A stretch of 64,000 nt of DNA from Isoperla grammatica (taxonomy: Eukaryota > Arthropoda > Insecta > Plecoptera > Perlodidae), in assembly GCA_945910005.1 (NCBI GenBank), contig OX246741.1:38272335-38336334 (forward strand). Direction: 5' to 3'. Position 1 is the first letter of the stretch. Every line of letters begins with the position of its first letter. The notes below the pieces were generated by a model. The model saw nothing but the letters and a program-made list of their open reading frames with translations. It had not been told where the DNA came from and searched no databases. Below are positions 35,276 to 47,872 of this stretch, one piece after another. Made by a program: the position numbers and the translations under genes.

Positions 35276-38200
35276 CTACAAGTTTCTTAAGCCAGTTTTC
35301 ATCTTAATTCTATAATTTCCATGTGCTAAAGTCGTAACTCCATCGTTAAGGATATATCTCTTATCGTCAAATGGAGAGAGTGTAATTTTTCTTAGTTTTA
35401 TAGTAAAAAGTTCGTGTTTAAAACTTCTAATGGAGTACATATCAGCTCTATTAACACCTCTGTACAATAAACTAGTTTTATAATCATCATGCGAGATTTG
35501 TTTTGCAAGAGTCCGTTTAACAATGCCTTTACCTACTTTCTTCACGTTACCATTATCATCTAAAATGAAATACATTTTGGAGCGTAAACCTACAAATTCT
35601 TTAATTACTTTACCACCAAGCTCATCTTTCATCTTTCCAAGTACCTTTTTGTTCTTGTCACTATAGAGAAAATGATCTTTAGAGAAATTTGAAGTATCAA
35701 AGCGGTATGATTCTAGCTCCATGTCGTTATACACGTCATTTGTTCTTAATTCATAACAAAGGGAATCTGTGTCGGTGAAAACTTGTGAAAAGTAGACGTG
35801 CATTATTACCACATTTTGATTTAACATAGTTGTAGTGGAAATCGTACATTGTAATTTTACTAATATCCAAAATAGTAAAACCTGCATAGATGGGGCGGTT
35901 CAACTATAGGCAGGGTTTCTTCGATTTAACAGCTAAAAGATTTTTAGAAAAAATTTCAAAACTTTCAAATGCCGGAGAGGCAATTAATTTTAACACTCTC
36001 GTCTCGCAAGTAACAAGCTCAACATTAACTCGATTCCTCAGATTCTCCATGGTTTTGCCAAAGACTGCATTATTTAGTAGCTTAAATAGATCTTTCTCAA
36101 AGCTATTCTTAGCCTGCTGACGTTGCATTGTATTGAATTCAATGTAGGGCTTGAGCCATGCACTTTGATGGAAGCCGAGTACGCGATGAATTTTCGTAAT
36201 TTTCATTCCGAGCGAGAGGGACAGTTTTAAATTTTGGTAATGAAAAATATAATTTTCCTTACAGTTTAATGTAGTTACTAACTTTGTAGTATGCTTGCTC
36301 ATAGATATGTTCAAATCGTCAAGGAGTTTTTTTGAATAAGGTGATAGCATTTCGTCAGAAATAATCATCTTCTCAGAGGCAACAAGGTTAGTCATTATGT
36401 CTATCATGCAGCTCTGCGGGATACTTCAAGTCAATTTCTAAGATATAACCATTTTCTCCCTCATCTGGTACCTTAATTACATCTAGCATGGCAATTTCTT
36501 GTTCATTTAACCACCTGAAACTATTTAAAGGTAGATACTTGGACATTGCAACTCCATACAAATTGTTACAATCCCAGTAAACTACATACTTTGATGGGTT
36601 TTCAGGATCATAACTTTCCATGTACTTATTGTTAGCTTCAGAGAAACGTTGTGCAATCATTGATACACCCCCTCTTATGCCATTCTCCATGAATAAATAC
36701 ATGTCTGGGTCTGTAAAAAGCTCTAATTCTACCTGTGTCATCTAAAGGCAACTCTGCCATGCTAAGCCTGGAGCTGTGTAAGTGTGAGCTGGATCTATTT
36801 GATAGTAGGTTAGGCATAATTCCCTGAAACTTTCAAATACGTCAGCTAGTAACAGCACGTCACATTTAAGGTAAAGGTCTTGGTACTCACCCAAAGTTTT
36901 TATATTGAAAGCATTCAACACTTTAGTTGCATGCTGATAATCCTCATCACTTATATTCTCACCACTCAATGTGTTATAGAAAGCAGAGTGGGGTGGGAGA
37001 AATGTCTCATTTAGTTTTTCAATGGAATTGACGTAGTCATATGGAAATACGCCCTTACGTAAGAGAAGATGAATGTTACTATCTTCAAAATACTCGCTTA
37101 AAATTTTAAATTTTTCCACGCCATAACCTACGAGGTTTTTTTACCAAGGTCTCCAATGATGCATTGAGAAATTGCAGGGAATCTAAGAAACGCAAATCAC
37201 CCCAGGAAAATGACACATACTTTTCCACATTGTTTGGTATAACAAAGATGCGTCTATTTACAGTTTCCCCGATTTGTTGGATGATCAGATGCGAATCATA
37301 GCCGTGTAAATTATGAAAAATGACTGGAATGTATGTCGCAAGCTTGTAGTTCAGGTAACAGTTGTTGTGCGCTGCCCCACGGTACACACCTGTGAGGTGG
37401 TCGTGATCTCTAAAGCGATCCCTATTTAATTTCCCAGAACAAATAAAACAATATTCGGCAAGTAGAAATTTCTCCTCCTAAATCTCAGTCATTACAAAAC
37501 GTTTGACATTTTTTATGGTATTACTAAGTTCCACTTCCTCTTTTATAAGAGCATTCAGAAGTTTTCTTACAGCATGAGGTCCATTATAAACAACTGGTGG
37601 TTTGAATGGCTTCCCTACTGAATCAATAATTAAGCAAAGCCTGAAGGTTCATGGCGCGTTAACTTGGTAATATGAGACTCATTGAAATCTTGTGAACATC
37701 CACTAAACTTCTGAGAACAACATTCAAAATCTGCATAAATGACAAAAGGTACTTTCAGAGAGAAGTTGTAATTTTTAAATTTCATAATATTATCACCAGC
37801 TTTGGGAAACTTCGTCTTTTGGGGCTCGTGTTTACTGCAGTAAGTATGGTGACTACTAAGACGAGCTCGAGTGGTGAATCGATGCAAACAGAGACTACAA
37901 TAATGAGATTTTCTCCTTATGTTTCGTTATATACATAAGAAACCGATCAAGATTTTTAACTAAACAGTAATGCCTCCTCTCTCCGTTGGATATAAGCAAC
38001 AAGTTTACATGTTTCTCACGTTTAGAGTTGGTAATTTTTAAAGGATACGCCTCATTTTCATAAGCAAATACTTTGATTGAGGTATTGTTCTGCTTTTCAA
38101 AGCTTGTAATCTGCGATAGTGGAACAGGATAGTCAATTCCGCTCATTCTCAAGTCACTCTCCCACTTTTTGTATTTGGCAATTCTTTGAGCATTTTTAGT

Positions 38201-39215
38201 TTGAGGATGAAGATACGCTAAAACTGACCATAAGAATCACTTTTGGTCTATGTTTTTCACATTGATGATGGATTTTGTGTGTTTCAGTTTCTTGGGTAAA
38301 TCAATGTAGGTACTGGCGGCCAGGGGTTTGTAGATTCCCACTTTAACCTCCAAGTTGTAAACGCGATCGATAGTCCAGTTGCTTCCCTCCTTTTGGTAGT
38401 TGGATGATGTTTCAGCGATAGTAACAAATGCTTCGTTAAACTGTACATTAAACTCTGACTCTTGCAGTAAAATGTTACATTTGCTGCGAAAACACGGCTT
38501 AGCGAAAACTTGCTCTTCTTCATCACCGCGAACACATCGGACAAAGACCGATAGGTACCATTTAACGCCTTAATAGCAATTGATAGGACTAGAGCGATTA
38601 CTCCTCCTAATTTGTTAGGGATTGATCGTAAGATTGCGTAGGCAAATAAGAAATATCATTCAGGTTGAATGTGAACGGGGGTAACTAGAGGATTTGCTGG
38701 GATGAAGTTATCTGGGTCCCCCAATGTGTATGTTTTTTCAGTTCGTCAAATAACACCATTTGCACATTGTCACGATTAGTAGAGAGAAATAACAGATGGT
38801 GCTTTGCAGATTCAACAGGATGGAATTTGTACGTTTTAACTTTTCCATTGAGCGCTGTAGAAAAGTTACACGGATCTTGAGTACAGGTTTCATCCACCTC
38901 TATCTCCTTTGCCGTAAAATCCATCACATCCGTTGTATTGGTTCTCTTGTGAGACTTGATGTGGTTCAAAATATTCTCCTTTCTTGAGATAGTCTTCTCA
39001 CACAAGTCGCAAGTGTAGGAACTTCCTACATTATGGTCTCTACAAATATGTCTTTTCAAATTGACATGACGTGTAAATACCACCTCACACAATTCTCATT
39101 TCTTCAGTCTTGCTGAGCTGTGCAATCGTTCATGTCTTTTCAAATTAAAGTTTTTAGCAAACACAGCATCACACAGTGTACAAGTGAATGTTCTGGAGCG
39201 TAGAGAGTGATCCAT
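35276..39215 (-). pseudogene. Protein-primed family-B DNA polymerase (Polinton type), broken
   Basis: Read from ATG at 39215 down to a stop at 35276. In order: C2H2-type zinc fingers (CTLCDAVFAKNFNLKRHERL; CDLCEKTISRKENILNHIKS); a conserved N-terminal region (GIDYPVPLSQITSFEKQNN); a C/H-rich finger near 37880; the exonuclease-type motif FVIYADFEC near 37740; an HNH/endonuclease VII-like stretch with DRFRDHDHLTG near 37400-37440; polymerase motif A (YWDCNNLYGVAMS, about 36560); motif B (LLNNAVFGKTMEN, about 36060); and motif C (FTDTDSLCYE, about 35770). Catalytic Asp residues of motifs A and C are present. Breaks include in-frame stops at 39096-39098, 38237-38239, 37478-37480 and 36742-36744. 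Frameshifts lie near 38550-38680, 37890, 37130, 36400, 35900 and 35815. The living protein replicates Polinton DNA from a protein-primed end; this copy cannot. Confidence 0.88.
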
Positions 39216-40190
39216 AGTTGTACACTATTTGTTACGTAACGCTCAATACACTAATCCTTCACCTGAAACAATTGAGAAATACACTCACTATAGTTACAAT
39301 ATCACACAGTAATAGTAATACTACACATTGGTAGAGTGTATTTTGTTTCTCTTACAATCTCATAACACAATTAAAAATACACTAATAAATTATACAGTTT
39401 AGTAGGTGAAGCCACTTACAGTTTTTCTTCGCAAGCCAAGCAAGCAGCAACAGGCAAATTATGTTAAGGTAATAGCTCCAGTCGGTAGCAGACGATCTCT
39501 TATTTGATATTCACTGATCGAGTGTCAGACAAGTTTTGAAATCGCAAGGAACACCAACCTTATTATATACCCAGAGCGTAGACTGCACAGGTCAGTAAAC
39601 AAACTACGTGAGTCAAATTCGAACAAGTTATATTTACTGAAATTTACTTTTAACATACTACGGTGGTCAAATTTTCTTGAATGGATAAACGTAACACTCA
39701 CTATAGTACACTGGGACTTTAATTTAAACTGTTCACTGTTCCCTATCACAAATCACTGTTTAGTCACACAATATATTCATTTGCACACTACACAACTACT
39801 TCTCACTCCTCTCACCTTACACTTTCACTATTCCCCACTATATTCTTCTAATACCACTTCTTCTCGCTGTGTTCAGTTACGCTAGCAATCCAATATTGAA
39901 TGTGCTGCATCCTCTAGTCCTTGTTTATACCATTAGGGCTATTACAGCATCCCCACAACATCACACAAAGAAACCTTCCAGAACCTTCCACCCTTAATAC
40001 ACACGCTTCCTCAGGCGAAAAAAAATCAATACTTTAGTTCTTCGAGCCTACATAGTTCTCCGCGTGGCCGCTCGGGTGGCGCTAGCGTCGCCCTAGTTCA
40101 CTGCACTGTCACTAGAGGGCGCTTTCTAGTGTACATTAGGGGCTGCAACAGCCTAAAAGCGTCAGTCTATGCCAGCAGCCGTCGAGTCAA
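39216..40190. other. Non-coding right part of the Polinton remnant
   Basis: AT-rich up to about 40020 with no recognisable gene, then a short GC-rich stretch (40060-40190). This is where other Polinton genes would be expected; none is recognised. Confidence 0.55.
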
Positions 40191-40306
40191 CATCGCTCCC
40201 GAGGAACCGCGGTAAGTACTAGATTAGTAGTAAGGGTGCCCGCAAGCATGTAGCCTACCCCTACTGTACTTACCCCTGTACTTACCGCGGTTCCTCGGGA
40301 GCGATG
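40191..40306. repeat. 29-bp perfect inverted repeat near the Polinton right end
   Basis: Arms 40191-40219 and 40278-40306 are exact reverse complements (CATCGCTCCCGAGGAACCGC start the left arm) around a 58-base spacer. They lie 16 bp inside the right TIR. No counterpart was found at the left end. Confidence 0.9.
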
Positions 40307-40321
40307 GGCGAGCGAGGGCGA

Positions 40322-40409
40322 TTAGGTTTATATGAGGTGAAGGGTCGTGGCCTAAAGTGCTCAGTGCTCCCCCCCGCGAGTGTGCCAGAAACCCCACTTT
40401 CCCCCTACT
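40322..40409 (-). repeat. Right TIR of the Polinton remnant
   Basis: Reverse complement of 33053-33141, with a C run (about 40370-40376) where the left copy reads CCAGGTGAG. Confidence 0.85.
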
Positions 40410-41751
40410 TTTGAGTGTAGGCCTTACTTGGAAAGGACAATTGACGGTAAAAAATTTGAAGATCAACAATTTTGTATAATAATTGAAGGCTGCATACAAA
40501 ATAATATGCTATAAAAGTTCGAACCAATTTTAATTTTTTGAATTAAAAAATATAGAACCTTTTTGAAAATAAGCTAACAAAAATTTAAAAATCACTCCTA
40601 CACTCATGTTAACTCCTTTAGCTAGTTTATACATTAAAATGCCCTTGCACAATTCATGCATGAGTGGTGAAATAGTATCAAGCTAACAAATGTGTACTTA
40701 TCTAAAGAATTTTGACGGTACGAAGTACAATTATTAATTACAAACTTCACAATTAATTTCCCGTGATGTCAAAATTACACTCTTCAAGATAGTGGTAAAA
40801 AGAACTAGTTTTTTTTAAACAAATTTCTCCAAATTCACTTTCCAGTATATGTTAAAATATGTTGAGTTTCAAAATACACAACAGTTTTCCGATAATTAAC
40901 AAAATACGTGCAAAAATTAGTTATCAAAAAATCTTCATTTCTATTCGATTGTTTTTTTCTACCAAAATCTATTTACTGTTATAACATTGTAAATGCAGAA
41001 TTAATTACCTTAGCAAATATATATTTTAACTATTTTTCGAAATGTTATTTTTTACTATCTGAATTCTATATAAGCTGCTCATCGCAGTACGTAACAATGT
41101 ATAGGCTTACTAATAAAATGAATACTGCTCAACCATATTAATTGCAATATTTGAAAAAAATGATGTGGTTCTTTATCAATATGAAGACATTTTCAGGTTA
41201 CTCACTTTATACCCATTAAGATCTTACAATGAGTCTGACTCGTGATGGGCTTCTAAGAAGTTCTAAAATTATGATTTAACAGATACAATGTTAAGTAAAA
41301 AAAAAAAAAATTGTTGGAAAAAATCGAAATTTTGTTGTTAAAATTGCAAGTATGGTATGGTTTTTATCGTAAATTAAAAATTGGCAAGCGTAAAAACAAC
41401 AAGAAAGGGAGGATTTCAAAAAAGTCCCGTAAGTTTGATGTGTGCTAAAAGCACACAATTTTGAAGCTACCGGTTTGCAAACCTAAATAGCACACACTCA
41501 AAAAAGAATCTACTTTCCAAAATGTAGTTAATGTGTTCACAAATATTTGAAATTTGGGTTTAATTTTTAACCCCACGCCAAAAATTAAACAAAGACAAAA
41601 TTGTTCAGAAAAATGTAAATATTTTTATTATGAGACAAATCAACGATATTTTGCAATGATGCAAAAATAACTCCAAATTGTTAAATTGTAAAGTTTACTA
41701 TTTTATAAATGTCCCCTTTTAATTTACAACAATGGCATGTTATGTGTGCAG

Positions 41752-41964
41752 GCACAAAGCGTGTGTTCGGAGGCGCAATCGCTTTAAACGGAGTGTTGTG
41801 CATTCTGCTACCCCTTGCTGCGCGGCTGCACTGGACTCTGCTGCTCGTGATACGCGCTGCGCAGGGCCTGGCGCAGGGAGTCTTGTTCCCCGCCCTCAGC
41901 GCCACCGTCGCTAAATGGGTGCCACTACATGAGAGAGCGCGCTTCGTCTCCTTCGCCGTGCAAG
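41752..41964 (+). CDS. SLC17 family transporter, exon encoding TM3-TM4 region
   Basis: The acceptor is GTGTGCAG (41744-41751) and the donor is CAAG|GTATGA (GT at 41965-41966), phase 1 at both ends, 71 codons. Joined after the exon at 32485-32799 it continues GTKRVFGGAIALNGVLCILL, then VIRAAQGLAQGVLFPALSAT and VAKWVPLHERARFVSFAVQG. The TKRVFGG motif after TM2 and the R-x-x-Q-G-L-x-x-G-x-x-x-P-A segment of TM4 are family signatures. The last 114 bases (41851-41964) plus 33 intronic bases form the first unit of the tandem array reaching 46495. The exon reads AAA (Lys) in AKW, where all array copies checked read ACA (Thr). No later SLC17 exon was found in the window. Confidence 0.93.
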
Positions 41965-44900
41965 GTATGAGACATGAGCATTAATACATCAATGCTCTAC
42001 GCGCTGCGCAGGGCCTGGCGCAGGGAGTCTTGTTCCCCGCTCTCAGCGCCACTGTCGCTACATGGGTGCCGCTACATGAGAGAGCGCGCTTTGTCTCCTT
42101 CGCCGTGCTAGGTATGAGACATGAGCATTAATACATCAATGCTCTACGCGCTACGCAGGGCCTGGCGCAGGGAGTCTTGTTCCCCGCCCTCAGCGCCACT
42201 GTCGCTACATGGGTGCCGCTACATGAGAGCGCGCTTCGTCTCCTTCGCCGTGCAAGGTATGAGACATGAGCATTAATACATCAATGCTCTACGCGCTGCG
42301 CAGGGCCTGGCGCAGGGAGTCTTGTTCCCCGCCCTCAGCGCCACTGTCGCTACATGGGTGCCGCTACATGAGAGCGCGCTTTGTCTCCTTCGCCGTGCAA
42401 GGTATGAGACATGAGCATTAATACATCAATGCTCTACGCGCTGCGCAGGGCCTGGCGCAGGGAGTCTTGTTCCCCGCCCTCAGCGCCACTGTCGCTACAT
42501 GGGTGCCGCTACAGGAGAGCGCGCTTCGTCTCCTTCGCCGTGCAAGGTATGAGACATGAGCATTAATACATCAATGCTCTACGCGCTGCGCAGGGCCTGG
42601 CGCAGGGACTCTTGTTCCCCGCCCTCAGCGCCACTGTCGCTACATGGGTGCCGCTACATGAGAGCGCGCTTTGTCTCCTTCGCCTTGCAAGGTATGAGAC
42701 ATGAACATTAATACATCAATGCTCTACGCGCTGCGCAGGGCCTGGCGCAGGGAGTCTTGTTCCCCGCCCTCAGCGCCACTGTCGCTACATGGGTGCCGCT
42801 ACATGAGAGAGCGCGCTTCGTCTCCTTCGCCGTGCAAGGTATGAGACATGAACATTAATACATGAATGCTTTACGCGCTGCGCAGGGCCTGGCGCAGGGA
42901 GTCTTGTTCCCCGCCCTCAGCGCCACTGTCGCTACATGGGTGCCGCTACATGAGAGCGCGCTTCGTCTCCTTCGCCGTGCAAGGTATGAGACATGAACAT
43001 TAATACATCAATGCTCTACGCGCTGCGCAGGGCCTGGCGCAGGGAGTCTTGTTCCCCGCCCTCAGCGCCACTGTCGCTACATGGGTGCCGCTACATAAGA
43101 GCGCGCTTCGTCTCCTTCGCCGTGCAAGGTATGAGACATGAACATTAATACATCAATGCTCTACGCGCTGCGCAGGGCCTGGCGCAGGAAGTCTTGTTCC
43201 CCGCTCTCAGCGCCACTGTCGCTACATGGGTGCCGCTACATGAGAGAGCGCGCTTCGTCTCCTTCGCCGTGCAAGGTATGAGACATGAACATTAATACAT
43301 CAATGCTCTACGTGCTGCGCGGGGCCTGGCGCAGGAAGTCTTGTTCCCCGCTCTCAGCGCCACTGTCGCTTCATGGGTGCCGCTACATGAGAGCGCGCTT
43401 TGTCTCCTTCGCCGTGCAAGGTATGAGACATGAACATTAATACATCAATGCTCTACGCGCTGCGCAGGGCCTGGCGCAGGGAGTCTTGTTCCCCGCTCTC
43501 AGCGCCACTGTCGCTACATGGGTGCCGCTACATGAGAGCGCGCTTCGTCTCCTTCGCCGTGCAAGGTATGAGACATGAACATTAATACATCAATGCTCTA
43601 CGCGCTGCGCAGGGCCTGGCGCAGGGAGTCTTGTTCCCCGCTCTCAGCGCCACTGTCGCTACATGGGTGCCGCTACATGAGAGCGCGCTTTGTCTCCTTC
43701 GCCGTGCAAGGTATGAGACATGAACATTAATACATCAATGCTCTACGCGCTGCGCAGGGCCTGGCGCAGGGAGTCTTTTTCCACGCTCTCAGCGCCACTG
43801 TCGCTACATGGGTGCCGCTACATGAGAGCGCGCTTTGTCTCCTTCGCCGTGCAAGGTATGAGACATGAGCATTAATACATCAATGCTCTACGCGCTGCGC
43901 AGGGCCTGGCGCAGGGAGTCTTGTTCCCCGCCCTCAGCGCCACTGTCGCTACATGGGTGCCGCTACATGAGAGCGCGCTTTGTCTCCTTCGCCGTGCAAG
44001 GTATGAGACATGAACATTAATACATCAATGCTCTACGCGCTGCTTAGGGCTTGGCGCAGGGAGTCTTGTTCCCCGCCCTCAGCGCCACTGTCGCTACATG
44101 GGTGCCGCTACAGGAGAGCGCGCTTCGTCTCCTTCGCCGTGCAAGGTATGAGACATGAACATTAATACATCAATGCTCTTTAAGACCACTACTACGCGCT
44201 GCGGAGGGCCTGGCGCAGGGAGTCTTGTTCCTCGCCCTCAGCGCCACTGTCGCTACATGGGTGCCGCTACACGAGAGCGCGCTTTGTCTCCTTCGCCGTG
44301 CAAGGTATGAGACATGAACATTAATACATCAATGCTCTACGCGCTGCGCAGGGCCTGGCGCAGGGAGTCTTGTTCCCCGCCCTCAGCGCCACTGTCGCTA
44401 CATGGGTGCCACTACATGAGAGCGCGCTTTGTCTCCTTCGCCGTGCAAGGTATGAGACATGAACATTAATACATCAATGCTCTACGCGCTGCGCAGGGCC
44501 TGGCGCAGGGAGTCTTGTTCCCCGCCCTCAGCGCCACTGTCGCTACATGGGTGCCGCTACATGAGAGCGCGCTTCGTCTCCTTCGCCGTGCAAGGTATGA
44601 GACATGAACATTAATACATCAATGCTCTACGCGCTGCGCAGGGCCTGGCGCAGGGAGTCTTGTTCCCCGCCCTCAGCGCCACTGTCGCTACATGGGTGCC
44701 GCTACATGAGAGAGCGCGCTTCGTCTCCTTCGCCGTGCAAGGTATGAGACATGAACATTAATACATCAATGCTCTACGCGCTGCGCAGGGCCTGGCGCAG
44801 GGAGTCTTGTTCCCCGCCCTCAGCGCCACTGTCGCTACATGGGTGCCGCTACATGAGAGCGCGCTTCGTCTCCTTCGCCGTGCAAGGTATGAGACATGAA

Positions 44901-46495
44901 CATTAATACATCAATGCTCTACGCGCTGCGCAGGGCCTGGCGCAGGGAGTCTTGTTCCCCGCCCTCAGCGCCACTGTCGCTTCATGGGTGCCGCTACATG
45001 AGAGCGCGCTTCGTCTCCTTCGCCGTGCAAGGTATGAGACATGAACATTAATACATCAATGCTCTACGCGCTGCGCAGGGCCTGGCGCAGGGAGTCTTGT
45101 TCCCCGCCCTCAGCGCCACTGTCGCTACATGGGTGCCGCTACATGAGAGCGCGCTTCGTCTCCTTCGCCGTGCAAGGTATGAGACATGAGCATTAATACA
45201 TCAATGCTCTACGCGCTGCGCAGGGCCTGGCGCAGGGAGTCTTGTTCCCCGCCCTCAGCGCCACTGTCGCTACATGGGTGCCGCTACATGTGAGAGCGCT
45301 TTGTCTCCTTCGCCGTGCAAGGTATGAGACAAGAACATTTATACATCAATGCTCTACGCGCTGCGCAGGGCCTGGCGCAGGGAGTCTTGTTCCCCGCCCT
45401 CAGCGCCACTGTCGCTACATGGGTGCCGCTACATGAGAGCGCGCTTCGTCTCCTTCGCCGTGCAAGGTATGAGACATGAACATTAATACATCAATGCTCT
45501 ACGCGCTGCGCAGGGCCTGGCGCAGGGAGTCTTGTTCCCCGCCCTCAGCGCCACTGTCGCTACATGGGTGCCGCTACAGGAGAGCGCGCTTCGTCTCCTT
45601 CGCCGTGCAAGGTATGAGACATGAACATTAATACATCAATGCTCTACGCGCTGCGCAGGGCCTGGCGCAGGGAGTCTTGTTCCACGCTCTCAGCGCCACT
45701 GTCGCTACATGGGTGCCGCTACATGAGAGAGCGCGCTTCGTCTCCTTCGCCGTGCAAGGTATGAGACATGAACATTAATACATCAATGCTCTACGTGCTG
45801 CGCAGGGCCTGGCGCAGGGAGTCTTGTTGCCCGCTCTCAGCGCCACTGTCGCTACATGGGTGCCGCTACATGAGAGCGCGCTTCGTCTCCTTCGCCGTGC
45901 AAGGTATGAGACATGATCATTAATACATCAATGCTCTACGCGCTGCGCAGGGCCTGGCGCAGGGAGTCTTGTTCCCCGCCCTCAGCGCCACTGTCGCTAC
46001 ATGGGTGCCGCTACATGAGAGCGCGCTTCGTCTCCTTCGCCGTGCAAGGTATGAGACATGAGCATTAATACATCAATGCTCTACGCGCTGCGCAGGGCCT
46101 GGCGCAGGGAGTCTTGTTCCCCGCTCTCAGCGCCACTGTCGCTACATGGGTGCCGCTACATGAGAGCGCGCTTTGTCTCCTTCGCCGTGCAAGGTATGAG
46201 ACATGAACATTAATACATCAATGCTCTACGCGCTGCGCAGGGCCTGGCGCAGGGAGTCTTGTTCCCCGCCCTCAGCGCCACTGTCGCTACATGGGTGCCG
46301 CTACATGAGAGCGCGCTTCGTCTCCTTCGCCGTGCAAGGTATGAGACATGAACATTAATACATCAATGCTCTACGCGCTGCGCAGGGCCTGGCGCAGGGA
46401 GTCTTGGTCCCCGCTCTCAGCGCCACTGTCGCTACATGGTGGGTGCCGCTACATGAGAGCGCGCTTTGTCTGCTTCGCCGTGCAAGGTATGAGAC
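41851..46495 (+). repeat. Tandem array of a partial SLC17 exon with its splice donor, about 32 units of 145-147 bp
   Basis: The unit begins TACGCGCTGCGCAGGGCC in the exon, runs through the end of the coding sequence and the donor CAAG|GTATGAG, and ends in intron sequence (CATTAATACATCAATGCTC). Unit 1 is the exon itself; 31 further copies follow. Most are 145 bp because GAGAGAGCGC has lost two bases. Copies starting near 41998, 42725, 43162, 44628 and 45645 keep 147 bp. One unit near 44180 has a 14-base insertion. Intron-part variants shift along the array (GAGCATT mostly at the start, GAACATT later). Reading past the first donor meets TAA within 33 bases, so copies are not a continuous coding region. 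Confidence 0.97.
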
Positions 46496-46604
46496 AATCA
46501 ATGGCTGTTTGGGAACGGTTTTCAGTAATGTTTTCTTTAATTATTGAAACAATGACTTCTAAAATGTTGTTGTTTTATATTTTCTACGGCCCCTTCAAGC
46601 GATA

Positions 46605-47872
46605 TTAAGGAAGGACTCCGGTGAAAATACTATCTCCTAAACCATGCATCCAATCAATTTGAAATTTAAGTATGATATGAAACTCTTGCTATAAAGAAAT
46701 AAAAAAAATAAATAATACAAAAAAAATTGAAACTTGGTTCAAAATTAATTTTTTTCAAAATCAAAATTGCATTGTACATACCAGTTTTGGAGCCGCCATT
46801 ATTAAAAATAAAAAAAAATAAAAAATCTCTTCTTGTTACTTGTTACTCTCTTAAAAATTGTGGGTATCGGTTTTTGATTCTTCGTGATAGGTTGGAAGTT
46901 ACAATTTGTTTTCAAATGAGTATATTTTTACAGAAAAAAAATTTAGGTTTTTATTTTTATTTTTTTCATTTTTTTACTCACTGAAAAAATAATACCCAAA
47001 TCTTTTGCTCTAGTAATAAGAAGTATTCACAAAAATTTTCAAAAGAATTGAATGATCCGTTAGGGCTGAATTTCAAACTGACTAACTAAATCTGTAGCAA
47101 AAACGGTATAGGAGTAAATAGCTTTCAAAGTTTTGATACTGTTGAAAACAGAGTTACAAGCATAAAAATGAAGTTGATGCAAGTAAAAAGCCCTGTTACC
47201 TCGCCAAGGTCTCAACCAGATACAGGGCCTTGTTTTTAGGATGTGGAAACCTGGAAAGGGTAAACCACGCAGGTATGCTAGGTATGCGCAGGTTGCTAGG
47301 TATAGGCCTAGGCCTAGCCTGCACCAACCGTTTCTCTATTTTTAGCTTTGCTAATGCCATCTTCGCTCTTTTGCCTGTTTTTCTATGTTTATTCACCGTC
47401 ACAAATAGTAAATACACAGTAATATGTAAATAAAGTAACAGTGACAAGCACGAACACAAGATAAGTAAACAACTTCAAACAATCTACAGCTGTTCCACAG
47501 CTTTACAACATCGCATAATTCCTAAACTCAATATTTTGTGACAATTATAGTGTTCAGTGGTTTTAAAAATTCATAACAAAATGTGCTGCTACCTATAGGC
47601 ATCTGTTACAACTATTTGGAACAAACCCGCCAATTTTGAAAGCTATAATTTGCCAAGTTCATTGTGCTCGACGACGCTCGATGTCTCGATTTTTGTCGCG
47701 CACGCTGTGCAGGCGTAACTATAAACATTATTACACGTGTTTATAGTTACAAACTACCATATTTATCAGCAAAACCTAACAGAAAATACTCAGGACTATT
47801 TTATAATAAAAAAAAAAAAAAAATCGGATTAAAAAAAATTTCATGCAGATTTTCACCGGAGTCCTTCCTTAA
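46605..47872. mobile_element. TTAA-flanked non-autonomous DNA transposon (Kolobok- or piggyBac-like)
   Basis: TTAA at 46605-46608 and 47869-47872 flank inverted ends GGAAGGACTCCGGTGAAAAT and the complement. TTAA duplications occur in piggyBac and Kolobok; the GG start is more like Kolobok, from memory. The interior is AT-rich with no transposase and includes a 17-base A run near 47807 and a TAGGCCTAGGCC patch near 47303. It lies downstream of the exon-derived array, presumably still in the SLC17 intron. Confidence 0.8.

Larger units (their letters stand above)
33053..40409. mobile_element. Polinton/Maverick remnant, 7.36 kb
   Basis: Ends are inverted repeats of about 88 bp at roughly 90% identity, beginning AGTAGGGGGAAAGTG and carrying TTTCTGGCACACTCGC. 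Flanking hexamers are TTTAAG (33047-33052) and TTTGAG (40410-40415), a 6-bp target duplication with one mismatch. Termini starting AG and 6-bp duplications are hallmarks of Polintons. The only recognisable gene is a broken protein-primed family-B DNA polymerase on the minus strand. Integrase, packaging ATPase, protease and capsid genes are absent, and typical elements are 15-20 kb, so this is internally deleted. It lies in an SLC17 intron, transcribed opposite to the host gene. Confidence 0.8.
32800..41751 (+). other. Intron of the SLC17 gene (8.95 kb)
   Basis: GT at 32800 and AG at 41750-41751, phase 1. Most of it is a Polinton remnant (33053-40409) containing a hAT-like MITE and a satellite. 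The flanks 32802-33052 and 40410-41751 are AT-rich with no gene. Confidence 0.85.

Noticed and set aside
41709..41751. ATG start for a separate protein at the second SLC17 exon
   Set aside because: This stretch is intron before a good acceptor (GTGTGCAG), and family similarity begins exactly after it.
45242..46608. Short proteins within the exon-derived array
   Set aside because: They are fragments of copied SLC17 coding sequence, mostly frameshifted, without their own start or acceptor.
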